A stretch of 64,000 bases of DNA from Parashewanella spongiae (GCF_004358345.1 NZ_CP037952.1:3348001-3412000), one strand, 5' to 3'; positions 17,738 through 28,535 are shown, counted from the first letter of the stretch. Numbers and translations: made by a program. The notes: a model not told the origin generated them from the sequence alone.

Positions 17738-18322
17738 ATGAAAAAACTAGTATTAGCCTCCTGTTCACCATTCAGACAAGAGCTTTTAAAAAAGCTCCAA
17801 ATTCCCTTTGATAGTGTTTCACCAAAACTTGATGAATCTCCAAACAAAAATGAAACAGCAATTGAATTAGTTGAAAGACTCGCCATACAAAAAGCGAAAG
17901 CTGGCGCCGCTCACATAAAAGACTCAGAAATTTTAATCATTGGTTCTGATCAAGTCGCAGTAATAGACGGTAAAATTATCGGCAAGCCGTTGACCGAAGA
18001 AAAAGCTGTTATGCAATTAAAGTCGGCCTCAGGAAAAAGTATCACCTTTTATACGGGTCTGTGCGTACTCGACAAGAAAACATTCAAAATAACCTCGAGT
18101 GTAGAGCCATTTACTGTGCATTTTCGGGTTCTAAATGATCACCAGATAAAGAGTTATGTGGAAAAAGAGCAGCCATTATGGTGCGCTGGTAGCTTTAAAT
18201 GTGAAGGATTAGGAATTGCATTATTCGAAAAACTAGAAGGTAACGACCCTAATACATTAATTGGTCTTCCCTTAATAAGATTAGTCGACATGCTTAAACA
18301 GCATGGTTTGGATATTTTATAA
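17738..18322 (+). CDS. yceF: Maf/YceF-type nucleotide pyrophosphatase
   Basis: Hydrolyses non-canonical or modified nucleoside triphosphates; YceF homologues prefer m7GTP. The 194-residue protein starts [18 protein letters not shown], has the acidic catalytic region [24 protein letters not shown] and [10 protein letters not shown], and the late [22 protein letters not shown]. Location beside yceD/rpmF supports YceF rather than YhdE. The stop codon is one base upstream of the target duplication of a miniature element, so the native 3' region has been displaced by about 240 bp. Confidence 0.9.
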   Translation: MKKLVLASCSPFRQELLKKLQIPFDSVSPKLDESPNKNETAIELVERLAIQKAKAGAAHIKDSEILIIGSDQVAVIDGKIIGKPLTEEKAVMQLKSASGKSITFYTGLCVLDKKTFKITSSVEPFTVHFRVLNDHQIKSYVEKEQPLWCAGSFKCEGLGIALFEKLEGNDPNTLIGLPLIRLVDMLKQHGLDIL

Positions 18323-18327
18323 ATGAA

Positions 18328-18561
18328 CCTAAAAACATCAGTTGAACGCTGAGTATATGAGTAACTGTTTGAGTCAATAAGATGACTTTATCATCATGGC
18401 TTTCACCCAATGAGTGAAGTGCTCTACGCTCACAAACTTGCTAAAATGACTGCTATCTGCGTTGTAACTTTTGCAAGTAGAATAACTACTTGCTGCAAGC
18501 TACGCCTTACTATCAGCCATTTTTTCTATGCTTGAGAACGCAGTCAACTGATGTTTCTAGG
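18328..18561. mobile_element. CCTA-type miniature element, copy 3 (234 bp, TSD ATGAA)
   Basis: Begins CCTAAAAACATCAGTTGA and ends TCAACTGATGTTTCTAGG, near-perfect terminal inverted repeats of about 18 bp. ATGAA flanks it at 18323-18327 and 18562-18566. Its centre has the palindrome GCAAGTAG-AATAA-CTACTTGC. It shares length and internal sequence with copies at 37867 and 39232. Confidence 0.85.
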
Positions 18562-18584
18562 ATGAATGAATCACCCGCCCCAGA

Positions 18585-18716
18585 GGAGAGAGGTATCGTT
18601 TATCTAGCGAAGACTAGAAACGAAGTAACGACAGTTTTGTTGTCGGTAGTCTAGCCTCTTTTTCTTGTTTAGTGAAAGTCACTGGATACCCGCATACGCA
18701 GTTATGACAAAACTCA
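18585..18716. repeat. RPT-C dispersed repeat, diverged copy
   Basis: Carries AGAAACGAAGTAACGACAG, a one-base-shorter cassette (CGACAGTTTTGTTGTCG, 18629-18645), then GTCACTGGATACCCGCATAC and a final TATGACAAAAC. Order and orientation match the copy at 9651 but the outer palindrome has decayed. Confidence 0.6.
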
Positions 18717-18766
18717 AATGCATTAGAGCGCCTGAATTCTAATGCACTTATTTTAGAATGTATAAA

Positions 18767-19729
18767 TTAAACTTTCTTCAAAGCATTCAATAAATTGACC
18801 AGTTCTTCATCAGGCTCTGAACGAACAGTCATTCTTTCTTCAGTATCTGGGTGAGTAAATTGAAGTTGTTCTGCATGAAGAAACAGCCTCCTTAATCCCT
18901 GAGCTCGCATCGAATCATCAAATTTTTGCTCACTGTATTTTTCATCACAAGCTATAGGATGCCCAGCATGCTGACAGTGGACTCGTATTTGATGTGTACG
19001 ACCTGTTAACGGACTCGCCTTGACTAAAGTCGCACCTTGAAATTTTTGAACAATTTTAAATCGAGTTTGTGATGCTTTTCCTTCAGCGTTGACTCGAACA
19101 ATTCGTTCACCAGATTTGAGCGTCATCTTTAATAAAGGCGCATTGACTTGTTTCACATTTTTTTGCCACTCACCGCGCACTAATGCTAAATAGTCTTTTT
19201 GCATTTTCTTATAACGAAGCTGATCATGTAAATTTTTTAACGCACTACGTTTTTTAGCAATGAGTAAAATTCCCGATGTTTCTTTATCGAGTCGATGCAC
19301 TAACTCAAGAAACTTTTGCTGCGGCCGTAAACTTCGCATGGCTTCTATCACACCATAATCAACTCCGCTTCCACCATGGACGGCTATTCCAGAAGGCTTA
19401 TTAAGTGCAATAAGGTGCTTATCTTCATAAACAATACGATTTTCAAGCTGAGAAACTCTTGATAATTTAGGAGACGGAGCGCGATCATCACTCGCCTCTG
19501 ACACTCGCACAGGCGGAATGCGAACAATATCGCCAATTTGGAGCTTATATTCAGGTTTTATTCGCTTTTTATTTACTCTAACCTCACCCTTTCGCACAAT
19601 TCGATAAATCATGCTTTTGGGTACACCTTTTAATTTGGTCATCAAAAAGTTATCAATGCGTTGGCTAAGGTTATCTTCGTCGATTTCGACTAACTGCACT
19701 TTAACGGCTAATTCTTGTTTACTCATCAT
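18767..19729 (-). CDS. rluC: 23S rRNA pseudouridine synthase RluC
   Basis: Makes pseudouridine in 23S rRNA (positions 955, 2504 and 2580 in E. coli). The 320-residue protein has an N-terminal S4 RNA-binding domain (RIDNFLMTKLKGVPKSMIYRIVRKGEVRVNKKR in pieces at residues 20-55). It also has the RluA-type catalytic loop LVHRLDKETSGILLIAK with the essential Asp, and the later TGRTHQIRVHCQHAGHP. Length and divergent placement against rne match E. coli rluC-rne. Two adjacent ATGs allow a start at 19729 or 19726. Confidence 0.95.
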   Translation of the reverse strand: MMSKQELAVKVQLVEIDEDNLSQRIDNFLMTKLKGVPKSMIYRIVRKGEVRVNKKRIKPEYKLQIGDIVRIPPVRVSEASDDRAPSPKLSRVSQLENRIVYEDKHLIALNKPSGIAVHGGSGVDYGVIEAMRSLRPQQKFLELVHRLDKETSGILLIAKKRSALKNLHDQLRYKKMQKDYLALVRGEWQKNVKQVNAPLLKMTLKSGERIVRVNAEGKASQTRFKIVQKFQGATLVKASPLTGRTHQIRVHCQHAGHPIACDEKYSEQKFDDSMRAQGLRRLFLHAEQLQFTHPDTEERMTVRSEPDEELVNLLNALKKV

Positions 19730-20318
19730 TTAACTACTCAATTTTCATGCTGCCATGATACATCAATTAATTTGTTTTCGCCTTTACGTTGCTGAATTTT
19801 TCGATTATTGCTATATTTCACCATTGGATAGCAATATTTATTGTTTATAAACAAATTTACTTGCTTTGCCATCACTGGTTTTCAGAGAATTAAAGTCATT
19901 CAACATGGTTGTAACCCATTGAGTTACAAGCTGAGTTTAAATCAAACTTTAAGAAAAATTGATTTTCAGCCAAACCTGAGACAGACACCACAAATTAATG
20001 GTTTCTACTGAATTAACCAAACGAATATGAACATTATTTTAACTGGTTATCAGACAGTTGTGTTCGATTTGGCATTATTGGAATTTTATACAGAATTTAT
20101 GAAATTAATCGATATTTACAACATAAAGCGAATTGTATACATCGAAAAGAGACATAAATAGGCGGCTACACGCAGTGAATGCGTTTAACAAAGCTAAAAA
20201 CTTGAGCGCCTCAGATTGCCTAATTTCCGACCGTGAGGTTCGTGCTTATACTTTAGGCCCATAATGTAATCAGCTGCACAGTCTGGTGATCCATCATTTT
20301 AAGAAGAATGAAATCATC
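19730..20318 (+). promoter_or_regulatory. long rluC-rne intergenic region, likely rne 5' leader
   Basis: This gap of about 590 bp contains no plausible gene. In enterobacteria rne has a long structured leader that RNase E cleaves to control its own level. The stretch 20225-20260 (TTTCCGACCGTGAGG, then TTCGTGCTTATACTTTAGG) is the most leader-like part and can form local stems. Assigning it to the known rne leader family is from memory and uncertain. Confidence 0.35.
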
Positions 20319-23300
20319 ATGAAACGTATGTTAATTAATGCAACTCAATCTGAAGAGTTGCGCGTTGCTCTAGTTGATGGGCAACAACTCTATGATCTAG
20401 ATATTGAAAGCCCAGGACACGAGCAGAAAAAAGCCAATATATACAAAGGAAAAATCACTCGAGTAGAGCCCTCCCTAGAAGCGGCTTTCGTCGATTATGG
20501 CGCTGAACGTCACGGCTTTTTACCACTTAAAGAAATTGCCCGCGAATATTTCCCTAAAGGATATTCTTTCCAAGGTCGCCCTAGCATCAAAGAGGTTGTT
20601 AAGGAAGGCCAAGAAGTTATCGTTCAGATAGATAAAGAGGAACGAGGCAACAAAGGTGCGGCGTTAACTACTTTCATTAGCCTTGCTGGCTCTTATCTTG
20701 TTCTTATGCCAAATAATCCTCGAGCTGGCGGCATTTCTCGCCGTATTGAAGGTGATGAGCGCACAGAATTAAAAGCAGCTATGTCACAGCTTGAAATGCC
20801 TGCTGGTATGGGACTTATTGTTCGTACAGCGGGTGTAGGTAAAGCTGCTGAAGAACTCAAGTGGGACTTACAAGTATTACAGCATCATTGGGCAGCTATT
20901 CAAGAATCAGCTGAATCAGGCAGTGCTCCTTTCTTAATTCATCAGGAAAGCAACGTTATTGTGCGTGCAATTCGTGATTATTTGCGCCGCGATGTTGGTG
21001 AAATCTTAATTGACCACCAAAAAGTTTATGATAATGCCAAACAACACATATCCCTAGTTCGCCCTGACTTTGCAGATAGAGTAAAACTTTATAAGTCTGA
21101 AGTACCTTTATTTACTCATTTCCAAATAGAGTCTCAAATTGAATCGGCATTTCAACGTGAAGTAAGATTGCCTTCAGGTGGTTCAATCGTCATTGATCCA
21201 ACCGAAGCATTAACCTCAATCGATATTAACTCTTCACGCGCTACAAAAGGTGGCGACATTGAGGAAACCGCTTTAAATACTAACCTTGAAGCGTCAGACG
21301 AAATTGCTCGCCAACTTCGTTTACGTGACTTGGGTGGTTTGGTTGTTATCGATTACATTGACATGACACCGGCTCGTCATCAACGTGAAGTTGAAAACCG
21401 TCTTCGTGATGCCGTACATCATGATAGAGCACGTGTACAGTTAGGGAGAATATCCCGTTTTGGTTTAATGGAGATGTCTCGTCAGCGTTTACGCCCTTCA
21501 CTTGAAGAGTCAGCAGCGAACCTTTGCCCTCGCTGTCATGGGCAAGGAACCGTTCGAGGAACTGAGTCATTAGCGCTGTCTATTCTTCGATTAATGGAAG
21601 AAGAATCTATCAAGGAAAATACTTCTCAAATTGAAGCAATTGTTCCTGTAGATGTTGCAGCCTTTTTATTAAATGAAAAGCGAAAAGCAATACGTATTAC
21701 TGAAGAACGCCATGGGGTTGAAGTTTATATTATCCCTGATGCACATATGACAACGCCCGATTATCGAGTTGTTCGTCATCGTAATGATGAAGATGCTATT
21801 GAGTCTAGTTTTAATCGCACAGAAAAGCCTGAAACAAAGCTTTATGAACCACGTAAGCTTGAGCGAGCTGCAAGCTCAGAGCCTACTCTAAAAGGGTTTT
21901 CTTCCCCTAAAAAAGCGATATCTCCTGCTAAGTCATCCGCTAAACCCGTTGCTAAAAAATCTTCTGATTCTCAAGGGTTATTCTCTCGGATATTTTCTGC
22001 AATTGCTGGTTTATTTAAAACGGAAGAAGCCCCGAAAACAAGCTCGAAATCATCTAATAAAAAGTCATCGGAAAACACTCAACGCAGAAACTCTCGTCGG
22101 AATAACGACAATCGTAGTTCACGTAATACGAAAGATTCTTCTAAACGAGATGGTACGGACAACCAAGAACGTAAGCCTCGCAATGCAAAAGCTAACAATA
22201 AAACAGATACAAGGCCTACTCGCCAAGCGAAACCTGATGCTTCAGAGCCAAAACAGGAAGCTGCTCGTGAACGTCGCCAAAGACGGAACATGAGACGCAA
22301 GGTGCGGATCGAGCAAGAGCAACAAGTAGAAGAAGTCGTAAATGTTGAATTACAAAACAATCAACCTGTAGAAACGCCTACTTCAGCAGAAGTTGCAACA
22401 AAAGCTGAGTCTCCAGTAAAAGAGACTAAGCCTCGTCAGCCACGTAGAAAACCAAAGCCGAAAACGGTTGCAACAGACACTGTGACCACAGAAGAAACCT
22501 CGACCAAGTCCAATGATACGGCAGTGGCTGTACAACAATCACCTAAAAAGGCCGTAAAAAAAGTCAAAGCTGAAACTGTGACCATAGAAGATGCTGTTAA
22601 ATTACCTGCGGAATCTGTAGAAAATGCTGATACAGAGAGTTCTCTTGAAAGTAACTCAGCTGACAGCGCTAAAGAAGAAGTTAAAGAAACAACACGACGA
22701 AGCCGCCGTAGCCCTCGTCACTTGAGAGCTGCAGGGCAACGTCGTCGTAAAGATGAAAAAGACGGACAAGTTTCAGATCCTGTATTCGAATCTCACGAAG
22801 AACAGCCTGTTAGTTTTGACTTTGAAAGCAGTAACACTGAAAGTGCGCCTGTAGAAACTTCTGAACAAGCCCATGTTGAGCCTGTTCCTGAAGTGGCCGA
22901 TACTCCGGCTGCGGAGATAGAAACTAAAGTAGCTAAAGCTGACTCAACAGCTTCTGAAGCCCCTGTTGAAGTTGAAGTTGAAGTTGAAGCAAAAGCGAAA
23001 ACAAAATCAAAAGCTAAGAAAACATCTGCAGCAGAGAAAAAAGTAAAAACTTCTGCCAAAGCTAAAGTAACCTCCCCTTCGGCTAAAAAATCTAAAGATG
23101 ATGAGGCTGTTAAAGTTGAAGAAACTGCTCCACCAGCTCAAACTGAGCCTACATCTGCATCAAACGTTGAACTTCAAGTTGAGAGCGTCCCAGTTGAAAG
23201 TGAGCCAAAAGTCAAAGCTTCTGCTCCAAAAGCTAAAGTTAAGACCAAAATTGATGCGGAACGTACCTCAGCTGCGGCTCCTATGGCTAAGCCAACTCCA

Positions 23301-23618
23301 GTAAAAAGGCAAACTAAAAAGGCAACAGTGAAAACTAAAGTCGATGAAGCTGTAAATTCCACTGTTACGCCAAAAGAAAGCCTAGAAGATGCTTCTGATG
23401 TTGTTGTAGACGCAACTGTTGCTACTACAACAGTGAAGCCAAAGACTTCAAATAGTCGCTTCGGCTCTATGGTAAGTTCACAAATGTCTAAGCCTAAACT
23501 TGAGCAAAGAGTAAAAGTAGAAACACCGAAAGGACACGATTACTCTGATGAAGCGCCTGTTAAAACAGTCAAATCAAAAGCAACTAATAGCGCAGGATCA
23601 GAGATGGCTAGACCGTAA
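20319..23618 (+). CDS. rne: ribonuclease E
   Basis: Main endoribonuclease for mRNA decay and rRNA/tRNA maturation and scaffold of the degradosome. From the ATG at 20319 the protein has 1,099 residues and begins [21 protein letters not shown]; a GTG at 20286 would add 11 unconserved residues. Residues 35-120 are the S1 domain ([18 protein letters not shown]), followed by the catalytic DNase I-like part with [14 protein letters not shown] and VIDYIDM, then the zinc link CPRCHGQGT. Beyond about residue 510 the tail is low complexity, alternating Arg-rich ([11 protein letters not shown]) and Ala/Lys/Glu/Val-rich stretches ([18 protein letters not shown]), and ends [10 protein letters not shown]. 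The tail length is usual for the group. Autoregulation through its leader is expected. Confidence 0.95.
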   Translation: MKRMLINATQSEELRVALVDGQQLYDLDIESPGHEQKKANIYKGKITRVEPSLEAAFVDYGAERHGFLPLKEIAREYFPKGYSFQGRPSIKEVVKEGQEVIVQIDKEERGNKGAALTTFISLAGSYLVLMPNNPRAGGISRRIEGDERTELKAAMSQLEMPAGMGLIVRTAGVGKAAEELKWDLQVLQHHWAAIQESAESGSAPFLIHQESNVIVRAIRDYLRRDVGEILIDHQKVYDNAKQHISLVRPDFADRVKLYKSEVPLFTHFQIESQIESAFQREVRLPSGGSIVIDPTEALTSIDINSSRATKGGDIEETALNTNLEASDEIARQLRLRDLGGLVVIDYIDMTPARHQREVENRLRDAVHHDRARVQLGRISRFGLMEMSRQRLRPSLEESAANLCPRCHGQGTVRGTESLALSILRLMEEESIKENTSQIEAIVPVDVAAFLLNEKRKAIRITEERHGVEVYIIPDAHMTTPDYRVVRHRNDEDAIESSFNRTEKPETKLYEPRKLERAASSEPTLKGFSSPKKAISPAKSSAKPVAKKSSDSQGLFSRIFSAIAGLFKTEEAPKTSSKSSNKKSSENTQRRNSRRNNDNRSSRNTKDSSKRDGTDNQERKPRNAKANNKTDTRPTRQAKPDASEPKQEAARERRQRRNMRRKVRIEQEQQVEEVVNVELQNNQPVETPTSAEVATKAESPVKETKPRQPRRKPKPKTVATDTVTTEETSTKSNDTAVAVQQSPKKAVKKVKAETVTIEDAVKLPAESVENADTESSLESNSADSAKEEVKETTRRSRRSPRHLRAAGQRRRKDEKDGQVSDPVFESHEEQPVSFDFESSNTESAPVETSEQAHVEPVPEVADTPAAEIETKVAKADSTASEAPVEVEVEVEAKAKTKSKAKKTSAAEKKVKTSAKAKVTSPSAKKSKDDEAVKVEETAPPAQTEPTSASNVELQVESVPVESEPKVKASAPKAKVKTKIDAERTSAAAPMAKPTPVKRQTKKATVKTKVDEAVNSTVTPKESLEDASDVVVDATVATTTVKPKTSNSRFGSMVSSQMSKPKLEQRVKVETPKGHDYSDEAPVKTVKSKATNSAGSEMARP

Positions 23619-23639
23619 CTATCTAAATAACTTTTCATT

Positions 23640-23672
23640 AAAAAGAAGTCATCATTTGATGGCTTCTTTTTT
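23640..23672 (+). terminator. Rho-independent terminator of rne
   Basis: AAAAGAAGTCATCA, loop TT, TGATGGCTTCTTTTTT form a long stem with a T run, 21 bp after the rne stop. Confidence 0.9.
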
Positions 23673-23750
23673 GAGTTATTGATGGTTATTTCTGCTAAAA
23701 TCGCCGCCTGAAATTTAAGCCATTTTATTATAAATTTATATTGAGGTCAG

Positions 23751-25310
23751 ATGTTCGATCTAATTCGTCATAAAACTGCGAGTTCAAAAGCTGATTTACT
23801 CTCTGGTATTACAGTCGCTCTCGCATTGGTACCAGAAGCTGTAGCATTTGCATTTGTTGCAGGTGTTGAACCCATGGTAGGTTTGTATGCTGCTTTCATA
23901 ATGGGACTGATTACTGCTTTAATAGGCGGTAGACCAGGTATGATATCTGGAGCAACGGGCGCTATGGCCGTTGTCATGGTTGCGTTAGTCGCTGAGCATG
24001 GTGTGCAATACCTTTTTGCAGCCGTTGTTTTAGCAGGATTAATTCAAGTTTTAGCTGGTGTATTTAAGCTCGGCAAATTTATCCGAATCGTGCCGTACCC
24101 TGTAATGATAGGCTTTGTGAATGGTCTAGCAATTGTTATTTTCCTCGCTCAATTAGGCCAATTTAAAGCCCCTGATGCGAATGGTGTATTGCAATGGCTA
24201 CAAGGTAACCAAATGTACCTAATGTTAGGGCTCGTCGCTCTAACGATGTTTATCATTCATTTTTTACCTAAGCTGACCAGCGCGATTCCATCTTCTTTAG
24301 CCGCGATATTAACAGTTACAGCTATAGTTGTTGGTTTTGACTTAGACACTCGCACTGTTTTAGATTTCCTAAAGTCGATGAGTGGTGATGAAACAGCAAC
24401 GATTGCTGGTAATCTACCAACATTCAATATTCCAAGTGTACCGTTCAACCTTGAAACTTTGATGATTATTGCACCTTATTCGGCAATCCTTGCCGCAGTT
24501 GGTTTGATTGAATCACTTCTGACGTTAACTGTTATTGATGAAATGACAGAGTCTCGAGGAAAAGGCAACAAAGAATGCGTTGGTCAAGGTGTTGCAAACA
24601 TTACCAGTGGCTTTTTTGGCGCTATGGGTGGCTGCGCGATGATCGGTCAATCTATGATCAACATTAACTCAGGTGGCCGTGGCCGATTATCTGGCATCAC
24701 CGCTGCATTGGCATTACTAGCATTTATTCTGTTTGGTTCTAGTTTCATTGAAATGATCCCACTTGCAGCACTAGTTGGCGTTATGTTCATGGTCGTGCTG
24801 GGCACATTTGAATGGGCTAGCTTCAAGGTAATGCGTAAAGTACCGTTACATGACGCGTTTGTGATTATTTTGGTAACTACTGTTACCGTATTTACAGATC
24901 TAGCGTTTGCCGTTTTTGTTGGCGTAATCGTTTCTGCATTAGTTTTTGCATGGGAACATGCAAAACATATTAATGTGCAAATAGAAGAAGATGCAAATGG
25001 ATGGAAAGTTTATAAACTAAACGGCCCGCTGTTTTTTGGTTCCGTTTCAAACTTCTTAGAGTTATTTGATGCTAAAAAAGACTCTGCAGATGTTATTGTC
25101 GACTTTCAAAATTCTCGAGTTGCAGATCACTCAGCATTAGAAGCTATCGATACGTTAGCTGAGCGTTATGTTTCTACAGGAAAGCGCCTACATTTAAGAC
25201 ACTTAAGTGGCGACTGTAAACAATTATTAAACAAAGCTGGTGATTTAGTGGAAGTAAATTTAATAGAAGATCCACACTATCATATTGCTGATGACAAGTT
25301 AGATTCTTAA
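23751..25310 (+). CDS. SulP-family inorganic anion transporter with STAS domain
   Basis: Inner-membrane anion carrier of the SLC26/SulP family. The 519-residue protein has about 12-14 hydrophobic segments from residue 18 to 400. The SulP signature region is [25 protein letters not shown], and [14 protein letters not shown] follows. Residues about 415-510 form a cytoplasmic STAS domain ([35 protein letters not shown]). The short form without long loops resembles BicA-type bicarbonate carriers, but sulfate or other anions are equally possible. It is a single gene between the rne terminator and the group II intron. Confidence 0.9.
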   Translation: MFDLIRHKTASSKADLLSGITVALALVPEAVAFAFVAGVEPMVGLYAAFIMGLITALIGGRPGMISGATGAMAVVMVALVAEHGVQYLFAAVVLAGLIQVLAGVFKLGKFIRIVPYPVMIGFVNGLAIVIFLAQLGQFKAPDANGVLQWLQGNQMYLMLGLVALTMFIIHFLPKLTSAIPSSLAAILTVTAIVVGFDLDTRTVLDFLKSMSGDETATIAGNLPTFNIPSVPFNLETLMIIAPYSAILAAVGLIESLLTLTVIDEMTESRGKGNKECVGQGVANITSGFFGAMGGCAMIGQSMININSGGRGRLSGITAALALLAFILFGSSFIEMIPLAALVGVMFMVVLGTFEWASFKVMRKVPLHDAFVIILVTTVTVFTDLAFAVFVGVIVSALVFAWEHAKHINVQIEEDANGWKVYKLNGPLFFGSVSNFLELFDAKKDSADVIVDFQNSRVADHSALEAIDTLAERYVSTGKRLHLRHLSGDCKQLLNKAGDLVEVNLIEDPHYHIADDKLDS

Positions 25311-25340
25311 CTCTAGCTTGCTATCTTGACCTCTGAGAAT

Positions 25341-25365
25341 GGGTAGTGAGCCAACCTCACTACTC
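25341..25365. terminator. hairpin after sulP, abutting the intron 3' end
   Basis: GGGTAGTGAG, CCAA, CCTCACTACTC form a stem of about 9 bp, 30 bp after the transporter stop and 6 bp from the predicted intron border. The T-tract (GTTTAAG) is weak. Confidence 0.6.
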
Positions 25366-25420
25366 GTTTAAGTAGAGTAGGCTACTGGCTTCGCTATCGC
25401 TTATCCAGCAGCCCCTCTTC

Positions 25421-25454
25421 GATTCCGTGCATGAGGTTTTCCCTCACACGGCTC
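25421..25454 (-). ncRNA. group II intron domain V
   Basis: The minus strand reads GAGCCGTGTGAGG, GAAAA, CCTCATGCACGGAATC. This 34-nt hairpin has the AGC catalytic triad, the GNRA-like tip and the two-base bulge of domain V, the most conserved part of these ribozymes. Confidence 0.85.
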
Positions 25455-25491
25455 TGTTGTTACACTTCTCTCAGCCCCTTCACTTTGCTTA

Positions 25492-26772
25492 TCATCTTGT
25501 CGTGGGTAAATACTCAAGACCAGCTTGGCGTAATTTTTCGTAAGCACCTCGTGATAGATACTTGCTTCGACGTTGACTTAAGCGACGATGCCATCGATAG
25601 AATCGGTTTACTACAAATCCATTTATTCTGAAAAATACTCCTCTGGGATATCCTATCCCACCAAAATAGTGTTTCCATCCCCTCAGAACTTGATTAACTT
25701 TATTTATCAGTACGCCAAGTGTATTTGAGGTTCGATGCTTCACTATGTCTCTGAGTTTATTTTTCAGCTTTGTTTGGCTCTTCTTAGACGCCTGTATCTT
25801 AATGTAACTGGTGCCTTTGATGAAGCCTGTGATCCGTTGAAAGTTAAAACCGAGGAAATCAAACTCATTCATCAGCTTTCCCATATCCACACAGTGGGTT
25901 TTACTTTGATTTAGCTTCAGACCTTCATCACTTAATTGCTGTGCTATCCAGTCCAGTTGCTCTTGTGTGTAGGTTTGCTTATGAAGTACAACAAAATCAT
26001 CTGCATAGGTAACGATTTTACACGGTGTTTTTTCGTGTATTTTCAAACAGAAATCGTTGAGATAGATGTTAGCCAGTAGTGGAGAGATAACTCCGCCTTG
26101 CGGAGTGCCACATCGGCTTGCTTCTATTCGCCATTTTCTGTTGACCGTCTCTACGCTGATGGGCGCTTTGATAAAGCTTTTCAGCAAACTCAGAAAGCTG
26201 CTGTCGCTTATTCGCCTTTCTACTTTTGCCATCAACTTAGCGTGCGGGATGGTATCGAAATAGGCGCTCAAGTCAGCATCAAGTACGTGCTGATAGCCTT
26301 GTTTTAGGCTCATTTCAATGACTTTTACCGCTTGCTGGGCGCTTCGACATGGACGATAACCATAACTGTGTTCATGTAAATGAGGTTCGTAGACGGGTTG
26401 CATCACTATTGTCATCGCCATTTGCACAATTCTGTCACTGATTATCGGGATCCCAAGTTTCCGCGTTTTGCCGTTGTCTTTGAGTATTTCTACTCGTTTG
26501 ACTGGGCTAGGTCGATAGTTTTTCTGTTGTAATTGAGTTTGAATTTCTTTTAACAGCGCAACGACTTTCTTTTGCTGCTCTAGACAACTGAATGTGATGC
26601 CATCAATTCCTGCTCCGCCTTTATTGGCTTTGCATCGTCGATAGGCTTCTTCGAGTATATCTAGGCGACTGAGTTTATCGTACAAGCTGTAAAATCGTAG
26701 CTCCGAGTTAAGCTTTGAGCGTAAGTAAAGTTTTCGCTGTAATATTCTGATATTTACTGGAGTGTTAGCCAT
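25492..26772 (-). CDS. ltrA: group II intron reverse transcriptase/maturase
   Basis: Assists intron splicing and copies the intron RNA into DNA at a new site. The 426-residue protein has the RT palm with LDADLSAYFDTIPH (residues 164-177), GTPQGGVISPLLANIYL and the active-site YADD at 256-259. The maturase X domain follows (LRGWKHYFGGIGYP, RINGFVVNRFYRWHRRLS). There is no C-terminal HNH endonuclease domain, so target cleavage would need another route. All RT motifs look intact and there is no frameshift. It lies inside its intron. Confidence 0.93.
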   Translation of the reverse strand: MANTPVNIRILQRKLYLRSKLNSELRFYSLYDKLSRLDILEEAYRRCKANKGGAGIDGITFSCLEQQKKVVALLKEIQTQLQQKNYRPSPVKRVEILKDNGKTRKLGIPIISDRIVQMAMTIVMQPVYEPHLHEHSYGYRPCRSAQQAVKVIEMSLKQGYQHVLDADLSAYFDTIPHAKLMAKVERRISDSSFLSLLKSFIKAPISVETVNRKWRIEASRCGTPQGGVISPLLANIYLNDFCLKIHEKTPCKIVTYADDFVVLHKQTYTQEQLDWIAQQLSDEGLKLNQSKTHCVDMGKLMNEFDFLGFNFQRITGFIKGTSYIKIQASKKSQTKLKNKLRDIVKHRTSNTLGVLINKVNQVLRGWKHYFGGIGYPRGVFFRINGFVVNRFYRWHRRLSQRRSKYLSRGAYEKLRQAGLEYLPTTR

Positions 26773-27382
26773 ATGGCAATTTCACCTCAAAAGTTACGTT
26801 AAAAAACGGGTGTAACACTGAGCCCCTTCCCTGATGTGAAGTTATGTTGTCTTCACGGTTAACGGTACTATGGGCTCATCCGACTGCCTGAGCGCCCTAT
26901 CTGAAATTTCGGTTTACCTTATATTCGGATAGTGGAAGTCACTACCTTCCAACACTCAGGCTCTCCCACGTTCACTTTATTTCCTTCAATACATGCCACT
27001 TCATATTACGCCGGAAGATCAAACAGATGCATTTACCAGTTGCTTCTCTGTTTGTGTCAGGGTTCGTCAACTAGGAAAGACTCCCCATCTTCATTTTTTG
27101 ATTTACGACGCTTAACTGAATTCGCTTGATGCTGCGGCCTACATTGCATCTCAACCTTTATTCAAGGCCTTTGTCACAGGGCTTCATGTCATAGCGGTTA
27201 CCCATTATGCATGCCCGTCAGATTTCGGGATGAACTGGTAATTATCCCGTCAGGTACGTTTCAACCTGATGGACTTATTATAAATAATAACGTTGCTGTC
27301 TCTGGTTTATGGCCATGTAATCGCTTGGCTGCGTATACGTTGAGACAAATCCCGCAACAGAATAAAGCGCTTCGTGGCGCTC

Positions 27383-27599
27383 CCTAGAAACATCTGTTAA
27401 CTACGTTCTGAAGCGTAGAAAAAATGGCTGATAGTAAGGCGTAGCTTGCAGCAAGTACTCTACTTGCAAAAGTTACAACGCAGATAACAGTCATTTTAGC
27501 AAGCTTGTGAGCGTAGAGCACTTCACTCATTGGCTGAAAGCCATGATGATAAAATCATCGTATTTCTCATATACTCAACGTTCAACTGATGTTTTTAGA
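27383..27599. mobile_element. CCTA-type miniature element, copy 4 (inverted, diverged)
   Basis: The reverse of the 18328/39232 type: CCTAGAAACATCTGTT at the left, the GCAAGTA/CTACTTGC centre, and CAACTGATGTTTTTAG at the right. No clean 5-bp duplication remains (GCGCTC to the left, ATTTAA to the right). The right end forms the last codons and stop of msrBA. The 125 bp between it and the intron (27258-27382) show nothing recognisable. Confidence 0.75.
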
Positions 27600-28493
27600 T
27601 TTAATTCGATCAGAAAATACCTTTCGAATCTTATCCACTTTAGGTTTTATCACAATCTGACAATATGGCTGATGGCCATGAAGCTCATAATAATCATTAT
27701 GATAATTTTCAGCGGGGTAAAAGCTTTCAAGCATGGTCAGCTCTGTCACAATAGGCGCTTGAAAAACACAAGACAGTTCTAAATGCTTTATAAACTCTGA
27801 AGCTTTTTCTGCTTGAAGCGAGTTATGAGCAAAAATAACACTTCGATATTGAGGGCCAATATCATTACCTTGCTGATTATATGTAGTCGGATCATGTGCC
27901 TCAAAAAAAACCAGCATCAATGTTTCATAATCAATCACATCTGGATCAAACTCTATTTGTACGACTTCAGCATGGCCGGTAGAACCAGAACATACCGCTT
28001 TATAGTTTGCTTCTGTTGCAAGACCACCTGAATACCCTGAAGTTACATTTAATACTCCATTCAATTCCGAAAAAACAGCTTCGATACACCAAAAGCAACC
28101 ACCACCGAACGTAGCTAAAAATTTTGTTTTTTTTACCTCTTCGGTTGCTTCAAATATCATAGAAACAGAATTCACACAATGTCTGACATTTTTTTCTGTC
28201 AAATATTCACCTTCAAATACATGACCTAAATGCCCGCCACATTTACTACAAACAATCTCAGTTCGTTTTCCATCGGCATCCATATGGCGAGTCACAGCAC
28301 CTTGAATTTCATCATCAAATGAAGGCCACCCACAATGAGAAATGAATTTATGCTCTGAACGATACAGCGGTGCCCTACACTTTTTACATAGGTAAATACC
28401 TTCACTATCTAAATTTGTATATTCACCACTAAAAGGAGCCTCAGTGCCTTTTTGTTCAATCACATACTTTTCAAAATCAGTTAATTTACTCAT
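27582..28493 (-). CDS. bifunctional methionine sulfoxide reductase, MsrB-MsrA fusion
   Basis: Reduces R- and S-methionine sulfoxides in oxidised proteins. From the ATG at 28493 the protein has 303 residues. The MsrB part (1-120) has zinc Cys pairs C36-C39 and C82-C85, HCGWPSF, and catalytic C106 in RHCVNS. The MsrA part (125-290) has GCFWC with catalytic C133, GYSGG, and EAHDPTTYNQQGNDIGPQYRS. MsrB precedes MsrA, the reverse of PilB-like fusions. The last residues (KNIS) and the TGA stop lie inside a miniature element, so the native C-terminus was probably altered. An upstream ATG at 28505 lacks a ribosome site. No export signal is seen, so it is cytoplasmic. Confidence 0.92.
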   Translation of the reverse strand: MSKLTDFEKYVIEQKGTEAPFSGEYTNLDSEGIYLCKKCRAPLYRSEHKFISHCGWPSFDDEIQGAVTRHMDADGKRTEIVCSKCGGHLGHVFEGEYLTEKNVRHCVNSVSMIFEATEEVKKTKFLATFGGGCFWCIEAVFSELNGVLNVTSGYSGGLATEANYKAVCSGSTGHAEVVQIEFDPDVIDYETLMLVFFEAHDPTTYNQQGNDIGPQYRSVIFAHNSLQAEKASEFIKHLELSCVFQAPIVTELTMLESFYPAENYHNDYYELHGHQPYCQIVIKPKVDKIRKVFSDRIKSKNIS

Positions 28494-28535
28494 GGTAGTT
28501 CTCATTATGTTATAAATACTCGGGTATATGTACTA

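Larger units (their letters stand above)
25372..27257 (-). mobile_element. group II intron with maturase ORF (5' border approximate)
   Basis: Self-splicing retroelement on the minus strand. It has a 5' structured region of about 480 bp (26773-27257), an RT/maturase gene, then domain V (25421-25454) and domain VI (GGCTGCTGG paired with CCAGTAGCC, about 25382-25415). The predicted 3' end CTCTAC sets the border at about 25372. The 5' border is placed at GTACCTGACGGG near 27257, but the usual GTGCG start is not seen and it may be off by tens of bases. The 5' part contains typical domain I segments (TAAGGTAAACCGAAATTTC at about 26910-26930). Confidence 0.75.

Noticed and set aside
22079-22360. Antisense open frames inside rne, for example 22079-22360 and 22793-23059 on the minus strand
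   Set aside because: They mirror the low-complexity Lys/Ala/Glu tail of RNase E, have biased Ser/Thr/Ala composition and no family match.
26932-27129. Plus-strand 65-codon frame in the intron 5' region
   Set aside because: It lies in structured intron RNA on the opposite strand and has no ribosome site or homologue.
27507-27782. Plus-strand 91-codon frame across 27507-27782
   Set aside because: It runs through the miniature element and antisense to the 3' end of msrBA.
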